Shown: piece after piece, positions 12,101-23,300 of the stretch
Layout of the letters: the number at the start of each line of letters is the position of its first letter
How positions within the stretch are numbered: position 1 is the first letter of the stretch
DNA from: Pagrus major
Taxonomy: Eukaryota > Chordata > Actinopteri > Spariformes > Sparidae
Assembly (NCBI RefSeq): GCF_040436345.1
Contig: NC_133223.1
Coordinates: forward strand, 14,041,113-14,105,112
Direction: 5' to 3'
DNA: 64,000 nucleotides
Made by a program: the position numbers and the translations under genes
The notes under the pieces: generated by a model
The model's input: only the letters and a program-made list of their open reading frames with translations
Databases searched by the model: none
What the model was told of the DNA's origin: nothing

Positions 12101-15100
12101 CAAAGGTATAATATAATATTATAGTTTTTAGTAAATATTACTCAAACAGGAATAAATAGTGTATTTGTTGGGGACTATTTTCTGTGGTGGATTAATACAA
12201 ATGTGGTGCTTTGGAGAGTATTTACAAGAACGGTGTGTGGAGGATTCACTCAGGATTAACTACTGTTTCCTTGTTTTTTGAAATTAAGGAACATGTCACA
12301 CGGTGCATGAGGCTTTTTGGAAACACACACAATGTGTTAGCAATAGTGTTAGACTATCATATATCATATCACTTCCTTCAGTAATTTGCTGTCAGCTATA
12401 ATCTTTCAGTGGTCATGATTATATAGACTCTGTCACTTTAAACCAGAAAGTAGGTGATGCTCTTGCCCTAACACCTTCACAGCACCTCTAGCAGACCACA
12501 TCTAGTAGTGTCATAGTTGTGTCCTACAGTTGGCGGTTAGGGAAAAATAACCTGAAAAATTTTTCCCATTTCGATTTAAAGTGAGAATAGTAAATGAGTC
12601 TAAACTGATGTGTCCCAACAGCCTGCAGCCTGTCAGAGCTGAGCTCTCTTCACGATGGAGGAACTACAGACTTCAGACACACCTATCAGACGGTCCAGAT
12701 GAAGGCGCTCCCGCCCATCGCAGACCTCGACGACCAGTCAGTGCTGAGAGCAGCTCCACCAACACGCAGTCGAAGGCTCAGACGGGACAGAGGCAACCAG
12801 TCAGATGATGAGCTGGACAGAAGGTACAGTTACAGTGTTATCTGGTGGTTATTCAAAATCTCTCCTCACCCATCCCCTCCTACCTTCCTTTGCTCCTTCA
12901 ACACCAACCTCCTCTCCCCATCATCCAGAACGAAGCACCAGACCTGAGGAGACAGGGTCTTCTCCACCTTTGTCTTCAAGACTAGAAAATTTTATTTTTT
13001 TCAAAACTATTATTTTTATTTCATGCTCTGCAGTTTTTTGCGCTTGTTGTGTGTTTATTTTTCAATATTATTTGTGCTGACTTAATTTGTCATGTCAAAT
13101 GTCTCGAGTATAACCAACAAGCTCTATAATACCATTTTACATCAACATTTTGGCAAATATGCTGTTTTTTCAAGGTGATTTCTCTTTGCCAGTAGAAAAG
13201 TTTGCCTTTCGCTTGTTGTTATTTTTTTCTGGTGTCTCACATTCAACCTCACAAACACACTGGAAAACAGGGAATAGTAGAAAGCAGCATGGAGACCAGT
13301 GACAATGTTACCATGGTCATTTTTTCATCCTTTACTTCAGTCTCTCTTTCAAACTCAACTCCAACTGAGTGACATTTGAGCGCTGCATGAGTGGAGATGG
13401 ATGAAAAAGTATTTACACGCCAATGTCCCAAACTTCAATGCGTGTGAAAGTATTGTGCCGGAAAAGGGGCAAAAATTAGCTTGTCCACCTGAGTGTCACG
13501 TTTCCACTGTCTCCATCACCATCAACTACAGTCGTTTGACCTGGGTGTGAATGCCGATTGTGCCCTTTCACACTGAACAACAAAATCCAGAAGTTAGCTG
13601 GTTTGTCCAGTGTGAGAGTGCTTTTGTTAAACGGATTAAAATTATTGTTATTGTATAAACTCCATGTCACTGTGTGCTAAATTGTGTGCTCTTCCTTACT
13701 ACAGGTGGAACTGTAGCTCAGAGCACTTACAGAGGAAGACGTTGAGCAGAAGAGGGCGCACAGGCTCCCTGGACGAGCTGGAGGATTTCGCCCGGTCTTA
13801 CGACTCCAGTAGACGTAGGCCTGAGCCTCCAGAACGGGCCTACAAGCGGGATTACAGCCCTCCCAGACGTTTCTACAGAGATGAGGATGATGGATGGAAC
13901 CGCCGCAGCCCCTCACCTTTACCACAGAAGAGAAGGGACACGTGGGACAGTGACCGCCCCTCCCGACCGCCTCAAAGCCACGGATACGACGACGCCTACC
14001 TCAGCAGTGTGCTGGAAAGCAAAGCGAGGCGGGGAGGAGGTGCTGCTAGGCCAGACGAGGACAGTGACACTCCCTCTAAGGGCAGCTCCAGAGGAAAGGG
14101 CAGCAATAGTTACTACAGCCGGTCGCCTAGCAACCGTCCAGAAGAGGAGGACCCTCTGCCACCGTACTCTGAGTGGGAGGCTGAGCGGTACCGCAGGGCG
14201 GAGCCGACTGCGGACAGGTACCGCACTGCAGAACCTCCCAGGTCAGAGCGTTACAGGACCACTGAACCACCCATGAGGCCTTTCTGTTACACCCGCCCCC
14301 ACGGGGGGGCGTCCCACACACTGCAGGGGGGCAGAGACGAGAGAGAGAGAAACAGAAACCTGGTGAGTTACTTGTAGCAGGAACATGGACTTCTTTCCTC
14401 TTCAGCTCTTCAGGAAAGAGCCTCTACATCCTGTGAGTAGTTACGGGATCAGTCTGGCTGTATTCTATGTTGTTTCTATTGTCAACAAAAACCATGAAAA
14501 GTATCATCTGTGTCGCCTGATGTAGCTTAATCTTCTGTGCTATAAAACTTTAAGATTCATAAACTATTGGAAACACGTCGGCAAGTCACACTGAAGCACT
14601 TGTAGACAGTTGCCATAAGTGTAATTGTTCTCTACATCCCATCAGTACAGGGAGATAAACAGTAATCTGTAAACAGTAGTCTGTCCCATTAGTCTTTGTG
14701 GGTTCACATGCCTGTTCACATATCTTGAAAGCTTTGTTTCAGTCACTTGATGTATCCTCCCAACATAAAAGTACACCAAGTTAGATAATGACAGAGAGAC
14801 AGAGAGTGGGCAAAAAAATAAACTAAAAATAAACTTTAATAAAAACCTCTCAGAAACTCCTGGTGCCTCACAGATTTCGAGTACTAGTGAATGCTGAAAA
14901 GTGGTGATGACATACTGGTTACCCCCGGCCCTGATGACCTGCCAAGTGGTAGCAAATACTCTGAAGTCTGGAGGGGTCGGGATCTCTGCACAAGCCGACC
15001 AAATGTGTATTAATCCACGGCTGAATGTAGCGCCCAATGTATTCACTATTGACTTCTGTTTCCTCCTGTTTACTGTTGTTGTGAGATAACTAAGCATTTC

Positions 15101-16501
15101 TTTAAAAAACACTGAGATATCGTGAAGACTTAAACAGGAAGTTTGACAATTTTCAACCAGCTTCGTATCACCACAATGTTGTTGGTATATGCAATTGAAC
15201 CATGTTAAATTTCTCTCTATTTTGCCTGCACCTAGACACTCCAACTCTATCGCCGACAAAAATCCACCAAATGATGCAAAACGCATCATGTGTATGTAAC
15301 TCTCTCTCTTGGATTGAGTGAGGAGCATTTCACTGCTCTCCGATCAAACTGTCTAAACCAGGCAGTGCTGATAAACTATAAAGAAAGTTTCTGTTACTAC
15401 GCTGCCTAAAATGTAGCTGCAGTAGAGAAAGATTATGAACCAGAAGTGGTCGCCATATTGTTTCTGTACTGTGAAAATGGAGGCTGAAAAAACTCTGATC
15501 GAAATGTAAAACAAGGCAGTGCTGATCAAATATGAACCACAATCCTGTTCATTGTCTATTCCTCTCCTCAAGAAAGTAGTGTACTGTTTTGATGTAATAC
15601 CATATTATTTGTTACCAGCTGGCCACCTTATTGTTCCCTGTGTCAGTACGCACAACGAGCCAAAACTAAGCGCTGCCCAACAGTGTGTATTGGTCCGGTG
15701 CGGCCCACTTTACTCTGTTTTCTCTGATCATGTGGTAACAATATAGAAAATATTTGTCTTTCTACTGCAGAGACAGCTCAGTTTCCTGCATGGGCCATCT
15801 TTCCAGCGGTGAAATCCGTCTTTAAAGGTTTAAGACGCTGATGAGGTAATTGTTAAAATCCCCGGTTGAATGTGAATGTCGCAAAAATGACTTTAAAGAA
15901 CTACAAACTACATATTTCTGACATGTTTTTTGATGATGTATATCTTAAGCAGGAACAAATAGGCTCCAGGGAGTGTGAAAGTCATGAGAGATGTTATTGG
16001 TTTTGATATTTTCATGGTATTTGTTGACAATGAGAATAAAATAGAATAACATCAGCTCTGTACTTAGACATTTGAAAATGTTTTACAGTATTATGTACAT
16101 AAGTTTACTGTCTTTTGTGCAATGTACATACATGATTTATGGTCTTAACACTGAAGCATTATAATATAGCTCTGATATGATTGTATCTATGTAAAAGCAA
16201 CTACAAATCACATTTATGATTTAACTCAGATATGTACTTCATAACCTGCCCATGCTAACAACTATCACAGTGTTACAAACGCTCACTAACTGGCTCACTA
16301 AATGTCATTTTCTCACTGCAATCAGTATCACAGTCATAACTACTAACACAGCTTGAGCTTCTTGATTTCTGTGAGTCGTAATAAAACTCAGAGGCTGGAC
16401 TAACCTTGCATGAGCATGAATGCACAGTCTCTAACATGTGGCCTCTTGGTGTATTTCTTTAACAGAGCACTGCACTGAGCAGGGACTCTCTCATAGTGTG
16501 A
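3156..16501 (+). CDS. ildr2: ILDR2-like immunoglobulin-domain receptor (angulin-3), lacking its first exon
   Basis: Single-pass membrane receptor of the LSR/ILDR (angulin) family, which recruits tricellulin to tricellular junctions. Coding exons, all GT-AG and in phase: 3156-3485, 4185-4304, 8232-8288, 10330-10476, 10592-10753, 11027-11140, 12622-12823, 13705-14362, 16466-16501. Together they give about 607 residues without a signal peptide. Exons 3156-3485 and 4185-4304 form the Ig V domain, with paired cysteines in LPCQY and GVYFCKI. The 57-nt exon encodes the hinge ([11 protein letters not shown]...VEIMPE), which is typical of ILDR2 and LSR. Exon 10330-10476 has one membrane span followed by a dense Cys cluster, probably palmitoylated. 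The tail has [24 protein letters not shown] and SLDELEDFA, all matching ILDR2 better than LSR or ILDR1. The last exon gives 12 codons ending DSLIV, a PDZ ligand. The signal-peptide exon was not found and probably lies upstream of the window. The first acceptor (3155) is the least certain boundary. Confidence 0.9.
4592..5110 (+). repeat. hAT-type MITE interrupted by a SINE/LINE tail
   Basis: The outer repeat is the common fish family rich in ACTTAAGTACTTGAGTA-like words (TGTAACTAAGTACATTCACTC at the left; TACTTTTACTTGTACTTTTG at the right). At about 4703-4925 it is split by an unrelated block containing GTGTCCTTGAGCAAGATACTG, GAATGGGTGAATGTGAC and CGCTATAGAAATGCAAGTCC, a familiar 3' tail of fish SINE/LINE elements. 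A reverse-orientation fragment of the outer repeat recurs at 9755-9862. Confidence 0.75.
5780..6360. repeat. Dispersed fish repeat in ildr2 intron
   Basis: Contains the GCTAAGCTAAGCTAACCGG and TCAATCTTCTCATCGAACTC words of a repeat family I recognise as widespread in percomorph genomes. Its class is uncertain (a MITE is likely) and its ends are not resolved. Confidence 0.5.
7435..8050. repeat. Two adjacent dispersed repeats in ildr2 intron
   Basis: The first half has GGAGTCAGGCACTGCCAAGATGG and GGAGCCACCCCACAGAGCTTC; the second has TGAATGTAAATGTTTGTGCC and CATCCCTGGAGCC...GCTAGCATGGC. Both phrases recur across percomorph genomes from memory. No coding sequence was seen. Confidence 0.45.
8945..9218. 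repeat. hAT-Charlie MITE (MER5-like ends)
   Basis: Terminal inverted repeats CAGTGGTTCTCAGAGTG (left) and GTTTGAGAACCACTG (right) are flanked by 8-bp sequences ATCTAAAC and ATCTTCAC, 6 of 8 identical, as expected for a hAT target duplication. There is no coding capacity. It lies in ildr2 intron 4. Confidence 0.8.
14642..15328 (-). other. Unexplained 228-codon antisense open frame in last ildr2 intron
   Basis: The longest open frame in the window that is not tied to a recognised gene or transposon. Translation gives no motif I recognise. It includes a hydrophobic stretch ([20 protein letters not shown]) and scattered Cys. The DNA is A/T-rich and reads like dispersed repeat sequence rather than an exon. 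There are no splice-site pairs matched to conserved protein, and it sits entirely inside an intron on the opposite strand. Probably non-coding; recorded because its length exceeds chance expectation for one frame. Confidence 0.25.
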
Positions 16502-17062
16502 CAAGGTTTGCCAGCCTCGACCCGCACAGCACGGCCAATCTGTCCACTTAAACCGTCCTGTTGCCACGCAGGAGAGGCTAACTGTTCTGCCATCAGCCAC
16601 ATGAAGTCATCTCACTGAAATAACTGCACCGACAAAAAAAAAACAGCGGTAGTGGATGGAAAACGCTGACAAATTAATGTGCATAAAGAAGCATGTGCTG
16701 TCGTTTGTGTTAGTACAGGATGTTTTTACTCGTGCATGAATTCTAGTCTACAGATGTTACGTATGAGGTGTGTGCATCAGTTTTTACTTGTTGAGTTTGA
16801 TGATGTGAGGATTTACTTACACCAGTGCCAAGATGTTTTTTATTATTATTATTATTATTATCTGCCAATTCAGAATGGCCTTTTTTTAATACTCAGCAGG
16901 ACACCACAGTCCTATATTTTCCTACAGACGTCATACTCAATCAGTTCACTGCCACTCAGGTTCACTTTGTATTTGTATGTTTGTCTCATGTTGATATTGT
17001 ACTGTATGTAAGTACTGTACCTTGAATCTGTTTTTTTAATTGCACTGCATAAATACTTTTTA

Positions 17063-17068
17063 AATAAA
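17063..17068 (+). terminator. Candidate polyadenylation signal of ildr2
   Basis: AATAAA about 560 bases after the ildr2 stop, with A/T-rich sequence around it. An earlier AATAAA at about 16034 is a possible alternative. Assignment is by position only. Confidence 0.55.
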
Positions 17069-17089
17069 GAAAACTCTTAAATCTTCGCT

Positions 17090-20000
17090 GTCCTAAAATA
17101 ATGTAATTATTTTATCCTGAAGGGGGGGGTACATAGTTAGGAAAGAAGCTTGTTATTGGGTTCATTATCAGTTAATCTAGCAAAAATCTTATCAATTCAT
17201 CATTTGCTCTATAAATTGTCAGTGAGAAATGCTCATAGTGACATCTTCAAATGCCCAGCACTCCAAACCCAAAGATTTTCGGGTCACTTAAAAATTAAAA
17301 CAAAGAAAAGCAGCAAATCATCAAATAAGACGGTGGTAATAGAAAATGTTGCCATTTTTTCTGAAAGGATAATATAATTGCCAACTAACTGCTTATCAAC
17401 TGACAAATCGTTACAGCTCTACATGAAACATAATAAGGATCTTTTGAGGTGGAAGTAAGCCATCAGATTTATACAGAGGCACAAACAAGGCGCACTTTCA
17501 ATATGTGATGTTTGGATTGTGAAAGTCAAGTGCTGCGTACAAGAAGTTTTAAAAGCAACATCTGCGCAGACTTGATGAAAGCATATTTGATGTGGTTTGC
17601 TCAGCAGACTTCTGTGTCTCAACACATTCTTTTTCTTTTTTTAATCAAATGAGGGGATCAAGTAAAAGAGAGCAACAACATGCGAAAGTAGATTTCACAA
17701 AATACCCGAAATGGAGTTTACACCTACCAATATAACATCAGGTGCTTTGGTTAAAACAGAAATGATATTTAAAAAAACTAAACGAAAAGGCCTCCACACA
17801 CTGAATAGATGTCCTGATAAATAAATATTTTTTTATTTGAGTGCAGCTACGATGTTCGGACATTACGTCTTGATCAGGTTGTATTCAGCATGTGACCATA
17901 AAGATTCATATAGACTTTACCTGATTAAACCAGAGTGTGAGTCCCAGGTTGAGTTCCTCCATTCATTACATCTAATCCTATAAACGCTGTATTACATAAT
18001 GTACAAAACTCCAATAAACCAAAAGACAATTCTTAAATAAATAAAAGAAAAAAAGAAATAACAAATCTAAACACACACAAAAAAGAGGATGTATTGTGTT
18101 TGAGGATATGTGTGATAACGTGTGAGTAACTTGGATAAAGCCTGTTTTTTTTATCACAGCTTATCAAATGTACACAAGTTGTACACACAACTGAATAAAC
18201 ACTAGAGCTTTATTTCATCGACAGAACTACACAAAGTCAGCGCACGTCATCATGTAAAACAAGTGTGCAGCTTTAAAATGTTTATACAAAGTATTTTATG
18301 GTGAAAATGGGCTAAATGGCACATCATGACCTCCGTGCATCTGGAGAAAAATGACATTAATACACAATTTGTGTTATTTATTGTTGTACGTTTATCATGA
18401 TTTTGCTCTTCTTTGTCATCGTTTTGCAATTTTTTGTAGTCATCTTGTATCTATTCTTGATCTCTTTGAATTTTGTGTCTGTAGATGTTTTGTGTCTCTT
18501 TTTGGTTGTGTTGCGTCTCTTTTTGGTCATTTTGTGTCTCTTTGAAGTCGTTTTGTGTATCTTTGAACTTGTGTTGTGTCTCTTTTTGGTTGTGTTGCGT
18601 CTCTTTTTGGTCATTTTGTGTCTCTTTGAAGTCGTTTTGTGTATCTTTGAACTTGTGTTGTGTCTCTTTTTGGTTGTTTTGTGTCTCTTTTTGGTCATTT
18701 TGTGTGTCTTTGAACTTGTGTTGTGTCTCCTTTTGGTTGTTTTGTGTCTCTTTTTGGTCGTTTTGTGTGTCTTTGAACTTGTGTTGTGTCTCCTTTTGGT
18801 TGTTTTGTGTCTCTTTTTGGTCGTTTTGTGTGTCTTTGAACTTGTGTTGTGTATCCTTTTGGTTGTTTTGTGTCTCTTTGTAGTTGTATTGTTTCTCTAT
18901 TGAATGTTAACATCAGTGTCAGAGGCTCGTGTCAGTCAGGTTTAACAGCCTGCAAACTGCAGTGTAAATATTCTGTACACAGTGGAGATAAAGACAGAAA
19001 AAAAAAGGTACAGCACGTCCTCTCCAGATACTGACAAGGAAGGAATGTAAAAATTGGCATGTCTTGAGGCTCAGAGTGGAGCCAGACAAAGATGTGATGG
19101 CAAAGCTTTTCATCATCGCAGCATTTTTCACAGGATTTCAAGCACACTTCAGTGAGTTGAGAGCGACCATTGAGTTCAGCTCAGGCGGGATTGTTTTGTG
19201 TCAACAGTAAAGCTCGCTGGGGTCCATGTCCTGGATAAGAGAAGTAAACATCGTTGCACAAAGAGCTCCAACACTTGTCCAATATGACTCATCCTGAGAG
19301 TGAACTTTACACTCCGGCTGTTTGCCACAAACGAATAAATGAAACCATCGTGCCAAGAGCTGACCTACTTCTACTTCAATCGGGGTATTTACATTATGCT
19401 TCAATCCTTTTTAATTGAACTGTTTCTTTCACACTACAGACGGTAGGCAAGCCTTTAGATTGATGGACTGGATGTTAACATTTACATGAAAAAAGCATGT
19501 AAACAACATTTGAATAGACTCATCAGAGGCACTGAGCTCATCAAAACACAGCACAGAACTCAACATTTACTAATTAATGAATTACTCATTTGATAATAAA
19601 GCTGTTCATGTTACACTTTGGACCATTAAAACTGACGAAAAGAATGGGAACTCTTCCTGTGGAGACCAGGAAGAAAAAAAACTAATCGTGATAATGTTGG
19701 TGAAGGTTCATCCAGGTCATGTTAATTCTAGGTGCTGTATTGTAGGCAACTGGGCGTGTTTCAGTTTCTTGAAGACGTTTCACTTCTCATCCAAGAGGCT
19801 TCTTCAGTTCTAACTAACTGGAGGGGAGTTACAGGCTTGTAAACTATGTGTGGGAGTGACCTTACAGTCCACAGTAATGTTTCAGTCGCAGTAAGATACT
19901 ATAAGATGTGTTCGTCTACTACAGTAGAGGTGAGAAGGAAACATTTTTGAGAGAAGGATTTAAATCAAAGTATAAAGTGAGCAACGCTGAGGTAAATATG

Positions 20001-20098
20001 TTGAGAAAATGAATGGATAACTGGATGAACGCCACCTTGATGCTCTCTTGTGTGCTCCTCGTGCTCTTCTTCTCTTCCTCCATGTTGCACCTGTCAGA
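17090..20098. other. Intergenic region between ildr2 and ildr1
   Basis: Contains a MITE copy (about 17150-17420), unrecognised A/T-rich DNA with a possible retroposon tail near 17800-17920 (ATGTTCGGACATTACGTCTTGATCAGG), the 18.4-18.9 kb minisatellite, and a dispersed repeat near 19680-19830 (GAAGACGTTTCACTTCTCATCC). No gene was seen. Confidence 0.5.
18395..18900. repeat. Minisatellite with 21-bp subunits in 84- and 63-bp higher-order units
   Basis: Core subunit about TTTTGTGTCTCTTTTTGGTCA (21 bp). Four subunit variants in order make an 84-bp unit, starting at 18493 and 18577. From 18661 the third variant (TGTCTCTTTGAAGTCG) is missing and the unit is 63 bp, starting at 18661, 18724, 18787 and 18850. 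Degenerate subunits extend left to about 18395. Because 21 is divisible by three, several frames stay open on both strands, giving Phe/Cys/Val/Ser-rich or Lys/Thr/His-rich artefactual peptides. Confidence 0.9.
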
Positions 20099-20120
20099 GG
20101 GGGCGGGGTCAGTGACGTCA
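20099..20120 (+). promoter_or_regulatory. GC box and perfect CRE in the ildr1 promoter region
   Basis: A G-rich GC box (GGGGCGGGG) is followed directly by the full palindromic cAMP response element TGACGTCA at 20113-20120, about 270 bases upstream of the ildr1 ATG. The surrounding 20.1-20.45 kb is clearly more GC- and CpG-rich than the flanking intergenic DNA, as expected for a vertebrate promoter. The transcription start itself cannot be seen. Confidence 0.5.
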
Positions 20121-20386
20121 CCTGGGGCCGTGGGGGAGGGGAGGGGTGATGCTTCGCGTCAGACGCCAGCTCTCTGTGGGGGAAGTTGTTCTCGGTCCGG
20201 CTGTAAACGCTTTTCTCAAAGATAAACTCAGCCGAACAAACATGTCTTCTTAAGTGACAAGTGGAACTACTATGCAGAGCAGCGGCTTCGTCACGTTTTT
20301 CTCCAAATATTCAGGATTTCTGGTGGATTTTGAGTCGCCTACAGGTTAAAGAGTGAAGCTACCGCGGAAGGATAAGGAGCAGCGAG

Positions 20387-23300
20387 ATGGGAAATATGAT
20401 ACTGATGGCGCTGCTGCTGGTGCACCTGCCCACAGGTGAGGCTCTGAGGGCCGCATAGGAAACACACCCTTAACCTAAAGTTCATACTCGTTGTTAATAC
20501 CATCTGTTTTTTATTTTTATTTATCGTTTTATAGGCAGGAATTTAGGGTGAAGCCGCTTAAGCAAACAGTCGAAACCAATATAATGTGTTCAGGTTAATT
20601 ATCGACAGGTGTAAACAGCACAAGGCCGACTGTCGTCACGTGACTGGACACTGTCAGTAGTTTTTTCCTGACGTGATCTCCAAAACACAAAACATCAGGC
20701 TGTTCACACAGTGGACACAGACTAGATTTGGCAGAGGGCAATATTAAATCAATCAATGTTAAATGTTTAATTCTTTATTAAATCAAACCTTTAATCAAAA
20801 GATTACTTTTTATTATCGTTAATCTGCTTTTGAGCTGGAATAATTAGTCAGTTAATCGACCAGTTAAACAGAAAGTTCATTAACTTTGAATAATTGTATA
20901 ATTTTTTTAGTTGTTTATTAAGCAAAAATGTAAAAAAAAAAAAAAAAAAAACAATAATAATAATAAAATCCAGTTCCAGCCTCTAAGATTAGAAGATTTG
21001 CTTCTATTTTTCTGGTTTATATCCTTGTAAACTAAATAGGGCTGCAACTTTCAATTACTATTTCCATTACAAATGTATCGTTTGGTCTGTAAACCATCAG
21101 CTAAAATGTGACAAATGTATTCCCAAGAGTCCAGGGTGACTTTACTATAATGCAATAAAATTCACATTGGATTATTAATGATGAATGGATTATGAAATTA
21201 GTTACAAGGTAATTATCTGTCAGTTGACTCCAAAAATGATAAAGAAATAATTGCTAATTATAGCAATAGCTGCAGTCACACTTAGATTAATACTTCAATC
21301 AATCGATTGTTTGGTCTATAAAGTATCAGAAAAAAAAAACATTGTAAATTTTTTGTATAAGTTTTAAACATGTTTGTTGAGACTGTTGTCAGATAGTGTG
21401 CAATTTGTAGACGTCACCTTGAGCTCTGAAAACTCTGAAAGACTTTTGTTTAATAAACGAATCAATCAATCACTGACTTGAAAAGAATACCAGCATAATA
21501 TCAACATCAGCCAAATATCAATAAAGACTAAATCAGTCATTCAAATGCTCAAATTTACAGGCCCTCGTTAAATCCTCTCAGGTATCAAGAATCTGGTGGT
21601 TTTCTTTCCTTTTTCAGAGCCCTGTGTGACGTCTTCAAACTGCTTCTTTTGACAATCAAACAGTCCAAAAAACCAAAGACTCTTCATCTGCTATCATAAA
21701 TGATGAAGAAAAGCAAATCTTCACATTTAAGAAGCTGAAACCAGCTAATTTTTTATTTTTTTGATTTTTGATTTTCGATTAATTGATTATCAACATAGCT
21801 GACCACTAATTTTCTTTCGATTGACAAACCGATGAATTGACTAATCATTGCAGCTCTATAATTGTTTAATAATTTTTAATGTAAATCCCCCCAAAATGTG
21901 CCTTTTCCAGCTTCTACAACAGTAAACTAAATATCATTGAGTTTAAGACTGTTGTTTGGACAAAATAAGCAATTTGAAGACATCAGCTTCAGTAAACAAT
22001 CATGGCTGTTTTTTTTCCCTCTTTCAGACATTTAATGGATCAAACAGTCCTTTTCTTAAAGTAATAAATAAATAAATTATTGTGAGCTGCAGATCTAATC
22101 TTTCTGTATATTTTTGAGAGAAAACACTTGTCTGATAATTACTGTGAAAACACGCGTCTCTATCAGGGTTTTGGATACCGTGTTCAAAGAGAAAGTGTTC
22201 AAACTTCGACCTTAAATCTTAACTGATCTTCTCAATTAGCAGAGGTCACCTGTCGTCAGCTTGTTTTCTCTAACTCTACACCGCTGAGCATGATTGACAG
22301 CTGTTAGATCGTCTAATGATATAGTGCTGTGTGTGCACACTTAAAGGCTTCTGGAGTAATCTGTTAACCAGTCCGGTCAGATTCTTATCAGTCCAGCGTT
22401 CAAGAGCAAAGCCGTCACACAAAACACACGAGAGGTTGTTTTTTTTTCTCTGAAGTTACAGTCATTTGAATAGTGTGTCATGCTTGCTTCTGCTTTACAT
22501 TTTATCTTCTGTCTCACCTGCTTGTATCAGAGCTGCTGTCCATCCAGGTGATTGTTCCAGAGACGGAGAGGAGCACGATGCTGTTTGCCTCTGTGATCCT
22601 GCGCTGTGACTACTCCACTTCAGCCAACCCTCAGGATGTCCTGGTCACCTGGAGGTACAAGTCCTTCTGTAAAGACCCAGTGCTGGAGTACTACTCCACA
22701 GGTGAGGCCTCAGGTGGAGGCAGAGCGTCATTTTAATGTGCAATAATGTAGCTGAACGTAGCTTATGTGCTGGTGTGTGGCTGCTGTTTACTGTTTATAT
22801 TTCATTTCATTATCCTGCTGGCAGCATGTTAGAAAATAGAAAGAGTTAGAAAAATTTAGTGAACATGCCACAGTTATGATGGTTTGAGTTTTATGATCTA
22901 GAAGAAAAAGAGCATTCAATACATTTTCCTGTGTTTCTGTAGCCTATCAGGCCGCTCTGCTGCTTGGTCAAGACCCCTCAAACGACTGCCCGGACCGTCA
23001 GCGCACAGTCCGCACCGTGATCCAGAAGAGAGGCCTTAATGAGCCCATTCTGGGCGCAGACTACAGGGAACGCAAAATTACCATTCAGAACAGTAAGTTT
23101 GATCCCATCTTAATGACAGTGTTGATATTTCAGTGTGAAATGTTGGTACAGTCGTCCTAATCCTGCATTCCAGTTAATGTCAGAGGTTGATATATTTCCT
23201 GGTTGAAATTTCTAGCTTCTGGTGCACAACGCCAAAAATTAATTGTTGTTTCTTTGGCAAGTGTACACACAATTGCACCCTCAGCAGTGCAGCCTCCTTG

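Noticed and set aside
15771-15813. Alternative ildr2 terminal exon after the strong-looking acceptor at 15770, giving [13 protein letters not shown].
   Set aside because: The acceptor is good but the peptide has no family resemblance, while the acceptor at 16465 gives the expected SRDSLIV ending in the same phase.
18397-18913. Open frames of up to 168 codons on both strands at 18.4-18.9 kb, including Lys/Thr/His-rich and Phe/Cys/Val-rich peptides.
   Set aside because: They are by-products of a minisatellite whose 21-bp subunit is divisible by three, so frames stay open. There is no start context, splice site or conserved sequence.
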